NCBI GenBank assembly: GCA_002471015.1
Contig: DKPB01000068.1
Coordinates: 1-38,391 of the forward strand
Origin: Stenotrophomonas sp. UBA7346
GTDB lineage: Bacteria; Pseudomonadota; Gammaproteobacteria; Xanthomonadales; Xanthomonadaceae
Length of the DNA: 38,391 bases
Direction: 5' to 3'
A model generated the notes under the pieces. That model did no database searches. It was not told where the DNA came from and saw only the letters and a list, made by a program, of their open reading frames with translations. Both the position numbers and the translations under genes were made by a program. Of this stretch, positions 8,207 through 17,489 are shown piece by piece. Positions within the stretch are counted from its first letter, which is position 1; each line of letters starts with the position of its first letter.

Positions 8207-11200
8207 ATGACCCCGCTGTTGCGCCACCGCCTGCGCCGTGTACGTCGCTACGCATTGATTGCGTTGGCGATCATGCTGGTGGCCGTGGCCTTGCTGGTGG
8301 GCACCCTGAGCCAGTTGTTGCCGGCGGTGCAGTCGCATCCGGACAAGGTGGCGGCCTGGCTGAGCGAACGCGCCGGGCAACCGGTGGCGTTCGACCATCT
8401 GCAGGCGCGCTGGACCCGGCGTGGGCCGCTGCTGCAGCTCGATGGCCTGCGCATCGGCCAGGGCCAGGGCGTGCGTATCGGCCAGGCTGAAGTGCTGGTG
8501 GCGGTGTACTCGGGCCTGTTGCCGGGTGCGCCATTGACCGAGCTGCGCCTGCGCGGGCTTGCGCTGACCCTGCAGCGTGGTGAAGACGGCCGCTGGTCGG
8601 TGCAGGGCCTGCCCAGCACCACGACCGGCGGCGACCCGCTGGACAGCCTGCGGCGGCTGGGTGAACTGCAGGTCATTGGCGGCCAGTTGCAGGTGCAGGC
8701 GCCTTCGATTGGCCTGCAGACCCGTATACCGCGCATCGACCTGCGCCTGCGTGTGCAGGGTGAACGTCTGCGTGTCGGGGCCAAGGGATGGATCGATACC
8801 GCTGCGCCGCCGTTGACCGCCGTTGTCGATTTCGATCGCAGGCACGGTGATGGCCAAGCGTGGTTGTCAGCCGAGCCGGCCGATCTGCTGGCCTGGTCGC
8901 CGTTGCTGCGGGTGGCCGGGGTGCAGGCCAGCCAAGGGCAGGGGGAGTTGCATGCCTGGGTGCGCTTGCAGGACAAGCGGGTGGTGGCGGTCACCGCCGA
9001 GGGTGAGCTGGACAAGGTCGTATTGAGCGGTGCCGCGCTGGCCGGCAGCAAGACCATCGCGCAGGCGAGTTTTGACAAGCTGGAACTGCGCGCGCGTTGG
9101 AGCGCCATTGCCGGTGGCTGGCGGCTGGACGCGCCGCGGCTGCGCATCGCCGGCCCGCGCGGCGAGCAGGTACTCGATGGCCTGCTGCTGGCCAACGGCG
9201 AGCACTTCGCGCTGCAGGGCAAGCAGGTCGATGTGGGCCCGTTGTTGCAGGTAGTGGCGCTCAGCGACGCGCTCGAGCCCAGCCTGCGCGGCTGGCTGTA
9301 CAAGTCGCAGCCGTCGCTGCGGTTTGCCGATGTCAGCATCGCCGGCAGCCGTGACGGCCCGGTGCGCGCCAGCGGCGAACTGCTGGACGCCAGTTTTGCC
9401 GCCGTCGGTGGAAGCCCGGGTATCAGTGGTCTGCGTGGGCACTTCGAGGGTGATGCCGATGCGTTTTCGCTGGCACTGACCCCTGAACACCTGGTGCGCT
9501 TCGATTGGCCTACCGGGTTTGGCGTGCTGCACGAGCTGCACCTGTCCGGGCAACTGGTGGGCTGGCGCGAGGGTGCGGGTTGGCAGATAGGCACCCCGGC
9601 ACTGCGGGTGCAGGGCAAGGACTATGCGGCCAACGTCCGTGGCGGCATGTGGTTCCAGGGCGATGGCACGCGCCCGTGGATCAACCTGGCCGCGGCGCTG
9701 GATGATGTGCCGATGACGGCAGCCAAGGGCTTCTGGGTGCGCTCGCACATGAGCCAGGCGGCAGTGGACTGGCTGGATGCGGCACTGGTCGATGGCCATC
9801 TGCGCAACGGTGTGGGCCTGGCGGTGGGCGATCTGGATGACTGGCCTTTCACGGGCCACAACGGGCGCTTTGAAGCTGGCGGCCATATCGACAATGGCAG
9901 CATCGGCTTCAACGCGCATTGGCCGGCGATGCGCCAGGTGGACGCCGATATCGACTTCATCGCCAATGGTTTCGAGCTCAAGGGGCGCGGCGAACTGGGG
10001 GGCGTCAAGGTCGCCAGCATGCAGGCAGGCATCGCTGATTTCGGCGAGTCCAAACTGCATGTGCAGGCCAGTACCGTTGATGACAGTGCCCATCTGCTGG
10101 CGATGCTGCGGCAGAGCCCGCTGCAGGCCAGCTATGGCGAAACCCTGGACAACCTCAGCGTTGCCGGCCCCGCTGCGGTCAACTTCGACCTGATGTTGCC
10201 GTTGCACCACGAAGACGGGGCAAGCCAGCTGCGCGGCGACGTGGAGCTGCGTGGTGCACATTTGGCCGACAAACGCTGGGACCTGCAGTTCGACAATGTA
10301 CGCGGCAAGGTGGTTTACAGCGACGATGGCTTCGACGCAGCGGCCCTGCAGGTGCGTCACCAGGACCGCGATGGCGTGCTGGCCCTGCGTGCCGGTGGTT
10401 TCACCCAGCAGCCCGGCAATGCTTTCGAGGCCGAGCTGGGCGCGATGCTCGATGCCGGCAAGTTGCTGGATCGCGCACCGGAGCTGGATTGGCTCAAGCC
10501 CTATATCCATGGCAGCTCGCAATGGACGGTGGGGGTGACCCTTCCCAGGGAGGCGGCGGGAGTGAAGGCATCGGCGCCGACGATGTTGACCCTGCATTCG
10601 GACCTTCGCGGTACCCGCCTGCAGTTGCCAGCACCGTTGGACAAGCCGGCGGCCGATGGCCTGCCGACCACGGTGCAGGCGGCGTTGCCGATGGGCGCGG
10701 GCCGTATCGACGTGGCGTTCGGCAAACTGATGGCGTTGGCCGCACGCAGCAGCGCTGGCAGGACCGGCGTGCAGGTCACCATGGGCAGTGACAAGGTCAC
10801 CCAGGAGCCCCCTGTCGACGGCCTGCTGGTCAACGGCCGCACGCCGTCGCTGGATGCACTGGAATGGATCGGCCTTGCCCGCGGTGGTGACAGCGGGGGC
10901 GAAGGTGGGCTGGCATTGAAGCAGATCGATGTACTGGCCGATGAGCTGCTGTTGATCGGTGGCCACTTCCCGCAGACGCGGCTGCAGTTGCGGCCCGGCG
11001 CCGATGCCATCGCGGTGCAGTTGGAGGGGCCGGCGCTGGCCGGCACCCTGCGCGTGCCCAATACCGATGGCGGCACGGTAACTGCCAGCCTGGATCGCCT
11101 GCATTGGCAGGCCGCCAAGGCGGCGACGGCGGAGTCGTCGGACACCCCGGCCACACCGATCAATCCGGCCAACATCCCGCCGCTGGCCCTGGATGTCGAA

Positions 11201-12028
11201 GACCTGGCCTTCGCCAGCGTGCGGCTGGGGCAGGCGCGGCTGCGTACCCAGCCGCTGGCCGACGGCCTGCAGGTACAGCAGTTGCAGGTGCGCGCACCCA
11301 GGCAGAGCATCGACGTACACGGCCAGTGGCGCGGCCTGGGCGATGCAGCCAGCACCCACATGACCGCCGATGTGAAGAGCGAGGACCTCGGTGACCTGCT
11401 GCAGCGCCTGGCCTATGGTGGCCAGGTACGTGGGGGCGAAGGCCAACTGCAGTTGCAAGCGGGTTGGGATGGCGGGCCGATGGCCTTCAAGCTGGCCAAC
11501 CTGGAAGGTGGCCTGGACATGAAACTGCGCAATGGCCAACTGCTGGAAGTGGAGCCGGGCGCGGGCCGGGTATTGGGCCTGCTCAGTGTGGCGCAGCTGC
11601 CGCGCCGCCTGCTGTTCGATTTCCGCGACCTGTTCTCCAAGGGCCTGGCGTTCAACCAGGTGGAGGGCTCGGTGCGCTTCGCCGGTGGCTTGGCAAGCAC
11701 TGACAAGATCGCCATCGAGGCACCAGCGGCGGATATCAGTATCCGTGGCCAGGCCGACATGCGCAGCCAGCAGTTTGACCAGACCATTGAAGTTAACCCG
11801 CGCTCCGGCAACCTGCTTGCGGTGGTGGGCGCTGTGGCCGGTGGCCCGGTGGGCGCAGCGGTGGGCGCTGCCGCCAACGCGGTGTTGAGCAAGCCGCTGG
11901 GCGAAATCGGCTCCAAAACCTATAAGGTGACTGGGCCCTGGAAGGAGCCCAAGGTGGAGGTGATTGACCGCGACACACCGCGCACGCCGCCACCTGCCGT
12001 CACCCCGGCCGCCGCCAACAGCCCCTGA
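8207..12028 (+). CDS. yhdP: YhdP family AsmA-like envelope protein
   Basis: This is a very large (1273-residue) inner-membrane-anchored periplasmic protein. It has one N-terminal transmembrane helix (about residues 14-36, ALIALAIMLVAVALLVGTLS). A DUF3971-type repeat-rich beta region follows, and an AsmA-like C-terminal domain contains LRNGQLLEVEPGAGRVLGLL, ISVRGQA-like repeats and KPLGEIGSKTYKVTGPWKEP. In E. coli YhdP is one of the TamB-like AsmA proteins proposed to bridge the periplasm and carry phospholipids to the outer membrane. Its size and place between rng and tldD match the E. coli gene. The start codon has only a weak ribosome binding site, 39 bases after rng. The minus strand holds a very long shadow frame that is not a gene. 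Confidence 0.93.
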   Translation: MTPLLRHRLRRVRRYALIALAIMLVAVALLVGTLSQLLPAVQSHPDKVAAWLSERAGQPVAFDHLQARWTRRGPLLQLDGLRIGQGQGVRIGQAEVLVAVYSGLLPGAPLTELRLRGLALTLQRGEDGRWSVQGLPSTTTGGDPLDSLRRLGELQVIGGQLQVQAPSIGLQTRIPRIDLRLRVQGERLRVGAKGWIDTAAPPLTAVVDFDRRHGDGQAWLSAEPADLLAWSPLLRVAGVQASQGQGELHAWVRLQDKRVVAVTAEGELDKVVLSGAALAGSKTIAQASFDKLELRARWSAIAGGWRLDAPRLRIAGPRGEQVLDGLLLANGEHFALQGKQVDVGPLLQVVALSDALEPSLRGWLYKSQPSLRFADVSIAGSRDGPVRASGELLDASFAAVGGSPGISGLRGHFEGDADAFSLALTPEHLVRFDWPTGFGVLHELHLSGQLVGWREGAGWQIGTPALRVQGKDYAANVRGGMWFQGDGTRPWINLAAALDDVPMTAAKGFWVRSHMSQAAVDWLDAALVDGHLRNGVGLAVGDLDDWPFTGHNGRFEAGGHIDNGSIGFNAHWPAMRQVDADIDFIANGFELKGRGELGGVKVASMQAGIADFGESKLHVQASTVDDSAHLLAMLRQSPLQASYGETLDNLSVAGPAAVNFDLMLPLHHEDGASQLRGDVELRGAHLADKRWDLQFDNVRGKVVYSDDGFDAAALQVRHQDRDGVLALRAGGFTQQPGNAFEAELGAMLDAGKLLDRAPELDWLKPYIHGSSQWTVGVTLPREAAGVKASAPTMLTLHSDLRGTRLQLPAPLDKPAADGLPTTVQAALPMGAGRIDVAFGKLMALAARSSAGRTGVQVTMGSDKVTQEPPVDGLLVNGRTPSLDALEWIGLARGGDSGGEGGLALKQIDVLADELLLIGGHFPQTRLQLRPGADAIAVQLEGPALAGTLRVPNTDGGTVTASLDRLHWQAAKAATAESSDTPATPINPANIPPLALDVEDLAFASVRLGQARLRTQPLADGLQVQQLQVRAPRQSIDVHGQWRGLGDAASTHMTADVKSEDLGDLLQRLAYGGQVRGGEGQLQLQAGWDGGPMAFKLANLEGGLDMKLRNGQLLEVEPGAGRVLGLLSVAQLPRRLLFDFRDLFSKGLAFNQVEGSVRFAGGLASTDKIAIEAPAADISIRGQADMRSQQFDQTIEVNPRSGNLLAVVGAVAGGPVGAAVGAAANAVLSKPLGEIGSKTYKVTGPWKEPKVEVIDRDTPRTPPPAVTPAAANSP

Positions 12029-12076
12029 ACTGCCCGCTGGCTTGCCTCTGGCCGCCCAGCCCCCATCTGGAATGTC

Positions 12077-13522
12077 ATGACCGACAACGCACTCACCCTT
12101 GCCGAGTCCCGCCTGCTGCTGCCGGCCGGGCTGGACGCCAACCGCCTTGAACGCACCTTCGGCACCCTGCTGGGGCCGGGTATCGACTTTGGCGACCTGT
12201 ATTTCCAGCATTCGCGGCGCGAAAGCTGGAGCGTGGAGGACGGTATCGTCAAGGACGGCGCCCATTCCATCGAGCAGGGCGTGGGCGTGCGCGCCATTGC
12301 CGGTGAAAAAACCGGTTTCGCCTATTCCGACGATATCCAGCCCGCTGCGCTGCTGGCTGCCGCGCAGTCGGCGCGTGCCATTTCCCGCGAGGGCGGGGCG
12401 CAGAACGTGCGCTCGCTGGTACGCGGCGGTGGCCGCGCGCTGTACCCGGCGCTGGACCCGGTGGACAGCTTGGGCAACGAAACCAAGGTGGAGGTCCTCA
12501 AGCGTGTGGACCGCTACCTGCGGGCGGCCGATCCGCGCGTGCAGCAGGTGATGGTGAGCCTGTCCGGTGGCGTCGATACCGTGCTGATCGCGCGCAGTGA
12601 TGGCGTGCTGGCGGCCGATGTGCGGCCGCTGGTACGGCTGAACGTGCAGGTCATCGTCGAGCAGAACGGCCGCCGCGAATCCGGTTATGCCGGCGGTGGC
12701 GGCCGTTACAGCTATGAAGAGCTGTTTGCCGGCGAGCGCCCGGAAGCCTTTGCTCGCGAGGCCTTGCGGCAGGCACTGGTGAACCTGGAGGCGATTCCGG
12801 CCCCGGCCGGGGTGATGCCGGTGGTGCTGGGCCCGGGCTGGCCCGGCGTGCTGCTGCACGAAGCGGTGGGCCATGGCCTGGAAGGCGACTTCAACCGCAA
12901 GGGCACCAGCGTCTATGCCGGCCGCATCGGTGAGCGGGTGGCCTCGCCAGGGGTGACGATTGTCGATGACGGCACCCTGGATGGCCGTCGTGGCTCGTTG
13001 AACATCGATGATGAAGGCACCCCGACCCAGTGCACCACGCTGATCGAGGACGGCATTCTGGTCGGCTATATGCAGGACACGCTCAACGCCCGCCTGATGG
13101 GGGTCAAGCCGACCGGCAATGGTCGCCGCGAGTCCTTCGCGCACATGACCATGCCGCGCATGACCAATACCTACATGCGTGCCGGCGGGCATGACCCGCA
13201 GGAAATGATCCGCTCGGTCAAGAAGGGCCTGTACGCGGTCAACTTCGGCGGTGGCCAGGTGGATATCACCAGCGGCAAGTATGTATTTTCAGCGACCGAG
13301 GCCTACCTGATCGAGGACGGCAAAATCACCGCGCCGGTGAAGGGCGCGACCCTGATCGGCAATGGCCCGGAAACCATGCAGAAGGTGCGCATGATCGGCA
13401 ACGATCTGGCCCTGGACGAGGGCGTGGGCATCTGCGGCAAGGACGGGCAGAGTGTGCCGGTAGGCGTGGGCCAGCCGTCGCTGCTGATTGATGGACTGAC
13501 GGTGGGGGGCACCCAGGCTTGA
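12077..13522 (+). CDS. tldD: TldD metalloprotease subunit
   Basis: This is the 481-residue protease subunit of the TldD/TldE complex, which degrades unfolded peptides and processes substrates such as microcin B17 and antitoxins in E. coli. The zinc-binding motif HEAVGHGLEGDF is present (H261, E262, H266), followed by GTSVYAGRIGERVASPGVT. The conserved GTPTQCTTLIEDGIL and MPRMTNTYM segments and the C-terminal IGNGPETMQKVRMIGNDLAL are also intact. It is the last gene of the maf-rng-yhdP-tldD unit. Its partner pmbA lies beyond yjgA at 14354, so both subunits are encoded within 4 kb. Confidence 0.97.
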   Translation: MTDNALTLAESRLLLPAGLDANRLERTFGTLLGPGIDFGDLYFQHSRRESWSVEDGIVKDGAHSIEQGVGVRAIAGEKTGFAYSDDIQPAALLAAAQSARAISREGGAQNVRSLVRGGGRALYPALDPVDSLGNETKVEVLKRVDRYLRAADPRVQQVMVSLSGGVDTVLIARSDGVLAADVRPLVRLNVQVIVEQNGRRESGYAGGGGRYSYEELFAGERPEAFAREALRQALVNLEAIPAPAGVMPVVLGPGWPGVLLHEAVGHGLEGDFNRKGTSVYAGRIGERVASPGVTIVDDGTLDGRRGSLNIDDEGTPTQCTTLIEDGILVGYMQDTLNARLMGVKPTGNGRRESFAHMTMPRMTNTYMRAGGHDPQEMIRSVKKGLYAVNFGGGQVDITSGKYVFSATEAYLIEDGKITAPVKGATLIGNGPETMQKVRMIGNDLALDEGVGICGKDGQSVPVGVGQPSLLIDGLTVGGTQA

Positions 13523-13544
13523 GGGTGCTTCAAGCGCTGCCCTG

Positions 13545-13572
13545 ATCCGCCCCCGCGAAGGCGGGGGCGGAT
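13545..13572. terminator. Strong hairpin between convergent tldD and yjgA
   Basis: ATCCGCCCCCGC (13545-13556) pairs perfectly with GCGGGGGCGGAT (13561-13572) around a GAAG tetraloop. It sits 22 bases past the tldD stop and 46 bases before the yjgA stop. Neither strand has a clear T tract. It could be a shared terminator helped by another factor or a 3'-end stability hairpin. Confidence 0.55.
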
Positions 13573-13618
13573 GAGCGCGAGCTTTTCGCCGAACCGGCGG
13601 AAAACCCCTCCATCCAGA

Positions 13619-14215
13619 TCAATCCTGCTCGTCGTCGCCTTCCCCGTCATCGGCGTCGTCGTCTTCACCGGCAACCTGTGCAGTCGCATTCAACACCGGC
13701 ACCAGCATCAGTTCGCGCAGTACCTGGTAGATCTCGCGGAAGGCACGCGGTGGCTTGTTCTTGGCTTTTTCGGCCAGGGCATTGCGCACCAGCGTGCGCA
13801 GCGCCTGGCGGTCAGCCTGCGGGTATTCGTCCAGCAGCTCGCCCAGGGCGACGTCGCCCTCGGCCAGCAGGCGCTCACGCCAGCGCTCCATGCGGTGCAT
13901 GATCGCCACTTCGCGGCGCGAGGTCTCGCTGTTGGCATCCAGGGCATCACGGATGGCCTCCAGCGTCTCGTCTTCCTCGCGGCGCATCTGCTTGGCCAGG
14001 AAGGCCAGCTGGCGCTTGCGGGCGCCGTGCGAGGTGATGCGCTTGGTGTACTCGATGTGCTCCAGCAGGCCTTCCGGGATCGGCAGGCGGGCCAGCTGGG
14101 CGGGGGTCAGTTCCACCAGCTTTTCACCCAATGCCAGTACTTCCAGCGCATCGCGCCGGTTCTGGCTGCGGCTTTCGCCCAAATATTCGCCGGTTTCTTG
14201 ATCGCGTCCGCGCAT
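13619..14215 (-). CDS. darP: Ribosome biogenesis factor YjgA/DarP (DUF615)
   Basis: This is a 198-residue protein of the DUF615 family. E. coli YjgA/DarP associates with late 50S ribosomal precursors. Recognisable segments are SRSQNRRDALEVLALGEKLV, LPIPEGLLEHIEYTKRITSH, ARKRQLAFLAKQMRREEDE and RHRMERWRE-like sequence (here IMHRMERWRERLL). The LRNALAEKAKNKPPRAFREI-like C-terminal segment is followed by a very acidic tail (EDDDADDGEGDDEQD). Residue content is strongly charged with no membrane segment. It is divergent from pmbA, the same arrangement as in E. coli. Confidence 0.94.
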   Translation of the reverse strand: MRGRDQETGEYLGESRSQNRRDALEVLALGEKLVELTPAQLARLPIPEGLLEHIEYTKRITSHGARKRQLAFLAKQMRREEDETLEAIRDALDANSETSRREVAIMHRMERWRERLLAEGDVALGELLDEYPQADRQALRTLVRNALAEKAKNKPPRAFREIYQVLRELMLVPVLNATAQVAGEDDDADDGEGDDEQD

Positions 14216-14353
14216 CGTGCTGCTACCTACTAAACTTCATGACAGGAAAGCCGGGCAGTCGCCGGGCTTCACGAGGAATCCCTCCTCACACGCTGGCCCC
14301 AGCCAAGCTTGGCCGGCCAGCAGTGCAGGGGTTCGGCCAACAAGGATAAAGCA

Positions 14354-15721
14354 TTGAACGCCATTACCACCCATACAGCCGGCAGCGACGACAGCCTGCA
14401 GCGGCTTGAGCAGCTCGCCGACATCTCCCAGCGGCTGCTGGAGAAGGCACGCGCCATGGGCGCCAGCCAGGCCGAGGTCAGCTGCAGCGAGGACCGCGGG
14501 CTGGATGTGAACGTGCGCCTGGGCGAGGTGGAAACGGTGGAATCCACCCATGACCGAGGTATTGCGGTCACCGTGTATTTCGGCCAGCGCAAGGGCAGCG
14601 CCAGCACTGCCGACCTGCAGGACGCCAGCCTGGACGCCACCGTCGCCCAGGCCTGCGCCATCGCCCGCCACACCGAGGACGATGCCGCCGCCGGTCTGGC
14701 CGATGCCGAGCTGATGGCCACGCGGTTTCCAGACCTGGACGGTTGGCACCCGTGGGAGCTGAGCGCCGAGCAGGCGCTGGACCTGGCACTGGCCTGCGAA
14801 GCGGCCGGGCGTGAAAGCGACGCACGCATCAGCAACTCCGACGGTGCGTCAGCAGCCACCGCGCGCAGCCTGTCGGTATATGCCAACTCGCATGGCTTCA
14901 TTGGCCGCGACCGCAGCAGCCACCATTCCATCGGTTGTGCGCTGATCGCCGGGCAGGGCGACGGCATGCAGCGTGACGGCTGGTATACCAGCGCCATTGC
15001 CCGTGAGGACCTGGACAGCCCGCAGGCCGTGGGCCGTCTGGCAGCCGAGCGCACCCTGGCACGGCTGCAGCCGCGTTCGCTGCCTACCGGCCAGGTGCCG
15101 GTGTTGTTTGCCGCCGAAACCGCGCGTTCGTTGATCGGTCATCTGCTCAGCGCGGTATCCGGGGGTGCCCTGTACCGACGCGCCAGCTTCCTGCTGGACA
15201 GTGTGGGCACGCCGCTGTTCCCGGAATGGTTTGCCATCGACGAGCTGCCGCTGCTCAAGCGTGGCCTGCGTTCCAGTGCCTACGACGGCGAAGGTGTGGC
15301 TACCCGCAATTCGGCGCTGGTGGCCGATGGCGTGCTGCAGCGCTACGTGCTGGGTAGCTACTCGGCGCGCCGCCTGGGCTTGAAGACCACTGCCAATGCC
15401 GGTGGCGTCCACAACCTGCAGGTACGCGCAAATGCCGGTGATCGCGCTTCCATGCTGTCAGGTATGGGCACCGGGCTGCTGGTCACCGAGCTGATGGGGC
15501 AGGGTGTCAATGGCGTTACCGGCGACTATTCCCGCGGTGCCGCTGGCTTCTGGGTGGAGAACGGTGAGATTGCCTATCCGGTGGACGGCATCACCATCGC
15601 AGGAAATCTGAAACAGATGTTCGCGGGGATCCAGGCAGTGGGCACGGATGTGGATCCGCGTTCGCATGTTTCGGTGGGTTCCATCCTGCTCGGATCAATG
15701 ACAGTGGCAGGTAACGATTGA
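14354..15721 (+). CDS. pmbA: TldE/PmbA, non-catalytic partner of TldD
   Basis: This is a 455-residue protein of the U62 family, the partner subunit that joins TldD and lacks the HExxxH zinc motif. Family segments visible are AMGASQAEVSCSEDRGLDV, EVETVESTHDRGIAVTVYFG, SSHHSIGCALIAGQGDGMQR, GALYRRASFLLDSVG and GFWVENGEIAYPVDGITIAGN. An in-frame ATG lies at 14309, but it has no ribosome binding site. The TTG at 14354 has AAGGA seven bases upstream, and family homology starts after it, so I favour TTG. That rare start would keep translation low. It is divergent from yjgA. Confidence 0.93.
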   Translation: MNAITTHTAGSDDSLQRLEQLADISQRLLEKARAMGASQAEVSCSEDRGLDVNVRLGEVETVESTHDRGIAVTVYFGQRKGSASTADLQDASLDATVAQACAIARHTEDDAAAGLADAELMATRFPDLDGWHPWELSAEQALDLALACEAAGRESDARISNSDGASAATARSLSVYANSHGFIGRDRSSHHSIGCALIAGQGDGMQRDGWYTSAIAREDLDSPQAVGRLAAERTLARLQPRSLPTGQVPVLFAAETARSLIGHLLSAVSGGALYRRASFLLDSVGTPLFPEWFAIDELPLLKRGLRSSAYDGEGVATRNSALVADGVLQRYVLGSYSARRLGLKTTANAGGVHNLQVRANAGDRASMLSGMGTGLLVTELMGQGVNGVTGDYSRGAAGFWVENGEIAYPVDGITIAGNLKQMFAGIQAVGTDVDPRSHVSVGSILLGSMTVAGND

Positions 15722-15829
15722 CGTAGTCTTGGTAAACAGCGGACTATTCTTAGCGCAGCAGCTGTTTTGCGCTGATGGCAGGACGCTGCGAAGCTTTACT
15801 ACGCCCACTACAAGGAACTTGGGGAAACA

Positions 15830-16204
15830 ATGAGCGACTATCAGAACACCACGCCTCCGCCGCCGCCGGCCAATGCCCCGGCATCGGACGACAACACCAT
15901 CGCCATGCTGGTGCACCTGTCGGGCATCATCCTGGGCTTCATCGTGCCGCTGATCATGTGGCTGGTGAACAAGGACAAGCCGGAAAAGGCCTTCCTGACC
16001 GAGAACTCCAAGGAAGCGCTGAACTTCCAGCTGACCCTGCTGGGTGTCTACATCATCGGCACCATCCTGACGATCATCCTGATCGGTGCGCTGATCAACT
16101 TTGCCGCATGGATCGCCTGCATCGTGTTCAGCATCATTGCCGGCCTGGCCGCCAACAAGGGTGAGACCTACCGCTATCCGATGACCATCCGCCTGATCAA
16201 GTAA
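15830..16204 (+). CDS. DUF4870 small membrane protein
   Basis: This is a 124-residue protein of the DUF4870 (Tic20-like) family, with unknown function. After a Pro-rich N-terminus (TTPPPPPANAPASDD) it has helices at about 24-45 (AMLVHLSGIILGFIVPLIMW), 67-90 (QLTLLGVYIIGTILTIILIG) and 92-110. The conserved NKDKPEKAFLTENSKEALNF loop and the C-terminal KGETYRYPMTIRLIK are present. GGGGA lies six bases before the ATG. It is a single gene closed by a terminator at 16221. Confidence 0.9.
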   Translation: MSDYQNTTPPPPPANAPASDDNTIAMLVHLSGIILGFIVPLIMWLVNKDKPEKAFLTENSKEALNFQLTLLGVYIIGTILTIILIGALINFAAWIACIVFSIIAGLAANKGETYRYPMTIRLIK

Positions 16205-16220
16205 TCAGCGCGCAGGTTGT

Positions 16221-16257
16221 CAACAAAAAGCCCGGGAATTCCCGGGCTTTTTTGTTG
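16221..16257. terminator. Bidirectional terminator between DUF4870 and ispA
   Basis: AAAAAGCCCGGG pairs with CCCGGGCTTTTT around AATT, with A-rich and T-rich flanks that extend the symmetry. It ends the DUF4870 transcript on the plus strand. Its T-rich minus-strand tail can also end the ispA transcript, whose stop is at 16330. Confidence 0.93.
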
Positions 16258-16329
16258 TCCACTGAAGCGGTGGTTGGAGGCATTGCTGCCGTGGCATCCC
16301 GCCACATGCCACGCCTGCGGGAGGCAGGA

Positions 16330-17208
16330 TCAATGCGAGCGTCGCACCGTCAGCTCGGCCAGGGCGGCCAGGGCAGCGGCGCGCTGGCCGAACGGCACCA
16401 GGGCCGCCTGCATCGACGTTGCCAGCTCGGCCAGCGTGGCCTTGGCGCCGTCCATGCCCAACAGCGAGGGGAAAGTGGACTTGTGCTGCGCCTGGTCCTT
16501 GCCGGCGGTCTTGCCCAGCTGCTCGGAGCTGGCTTCCACATCCAGGATGTCGTCGCGCACCTGGAAGGCCAGGCCGAGGGTATCGGCAAAGCTGTCCAGT
16601 TGCGCAAGCTGGGCATCGCTGGCGTCGCCGCACAGCGCACCCATGCGGACCGCCGCGCGGATCAACGCACCGGTCTTCAGCGCGTGCATGCGCTTGAGCT
16701 CGTCCAGGGCCTGCTGCTGGCCGGTGGCGTCGATGTCCAACGCCTGGCCGCCGCACATGCCGGCCGCGCCGGAGGCACCCGTCAGCGTCTGCACGCAGTT
16801 CAAGGCCAATGCCGGTGGCATCCAGGCGCCGGCCAGGATCTCGAAGGCCAGGGTCTGCAGGGCGTCACCGGCCAGGATCGCGGTGGCTTCGTCAAAGGCG
16901 ATGTGGGTGGTCGGGCGGCCGCGACGCAGGTCGTCGTCATCCATCGCCGGCAGGTCGTCGTGCACCAGCGAATAGGCGTGGATGAACTCGACCGCTACCG
17001 CAGCCGCATCCAGGCGCGCTTCCTCGGCGCCAAACAGATAGCCGGTGGCGTAAACCAGCATCGGCCGCATGCGTTTGCCACCGCCCAGCGCCGCGTAGCG
17101 CATGGCTTGGTGCAGGCGCTGTGGGGCCAGCTCCGGGTCGGGCAGGGCATGCTGCAGCTGTTCTTCGGTACGTTGCAACCAACGGGTGAGCAGGGTTTCA
17201 GTCGTCAT
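16330..17208 (-). CDS. ispA: Farnesyl diphosphate synthase
   Basis: This is a 292-residue trans-prenyltransferase that condenses IPP with DMAPP and GPP to farnesyl diphosphate, the precursor of undecaprenyl phosphate and quinone side chains. It has GGGKRMRPML, the first Asp-rich motif DDLPAMDDDDLRRG (residues 84-97), GDALQTLAF, and the second Asp-rich motif VRDDILDVE near residue 227, followed by LGKTAGKDQAQHKSTFPSLLG. The ATG at 17208 lies inside the end of xseB, an 11-base overlap indicating coupling. The common xseB-ispA-dxs order is cut short here, as no dxs follows. Confidence 0.95.
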   Translation of the reverse strand: MTTETLLTRWLQRTEEQLQHALPDPELAPQRLHQAMRYAALGGGKRMRPMLVYATGYLFGAEEARLDAAAVAVEFIHAYSLVHDDLPAMDDDDLRRGRPTTHIAFDEATAILAGDALQTLAFEILAGAWMPPALALNCVQTLTGASGAAGMCGGQALDIDATGQQQALDELKRMHALKTGALIRAAVRMGALCGDASDAQLAQLDSFADTLGLAFQVRDDILDVEASSEQLGKTAGKDQAQHKSTFPSLLGMDGAKATLAELATSMQAALVPFGQRAAALAALAELTVRRSH

Positions 17209-17458
17209 TGCTGGTGCTTTCAAACGGCTCGGACTTCTCCGGCTGGGCCGGATCACTGACCAGGCGCACGCGCAGCTGGGCCTGCTCGAGCGCCTGCTGG
17301 CACTGGCGGTAAAGGCCAACGCCACGTTCGTATGCGGTCAGCGACTGTTCCAGACTCAGGTCGCCGGCTTCCATCTTCTCGACCAGCTGTTCCAGCTCCT
17401 CGAGCGACTGCTCGAACTGGGCCACCGGCGAGGCTTCATTGGGGGACTTCTTTGCCAT
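17198..17458 (-). CDS. xseB: Exodeoxyribonuclease VII small subunit
   Basis: This is an 86-residue protein. The family helical-hairpin core is clear: FEQSLEELEQLVEKMEAGDL, SLEQSLTAYERGVGLYRQCQ and QALEQAQLRV. Several small subunits bind one XseA to form ExoVII, which degrades single-stranded DNA from both ends. No xseA is in the window. Its stop overlaps the ispA start, and tilS ends 31 bases upstream, so tilS-xseB-ispA may be one unit. Confidence 0.94.
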   Translation of the reverse strand: MAKKSPNEASPVAQFEQSLEELEQLVEKMEAGDLSLEQSLTAYERGVGLYRQCQQALEQAQLRVRLVSDPAQPEKSEPFESTSNDD

Positions 17459-17489
17459 GGCGCAAGTGTGAGCGGCCAGCGGGCAAGGG

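Noticed and set aside
6572..8857. Long minus-strand open frame (761 codons) opposite rng
   Set aside because: RNase G is certain on the plus strand; the antisense translation is low-complexity His/Gln/Arg sequence without a family.
8867..13192. Very long minus-strand open frame (1441 codons) opposite yhdP and tldD
   Set aside because: The plus strand has clear YhdP and TldD homology. The antisense product is rich in His, Gln, Arg and Ala with no domain, a usual artefact of GC-rich codon bias.
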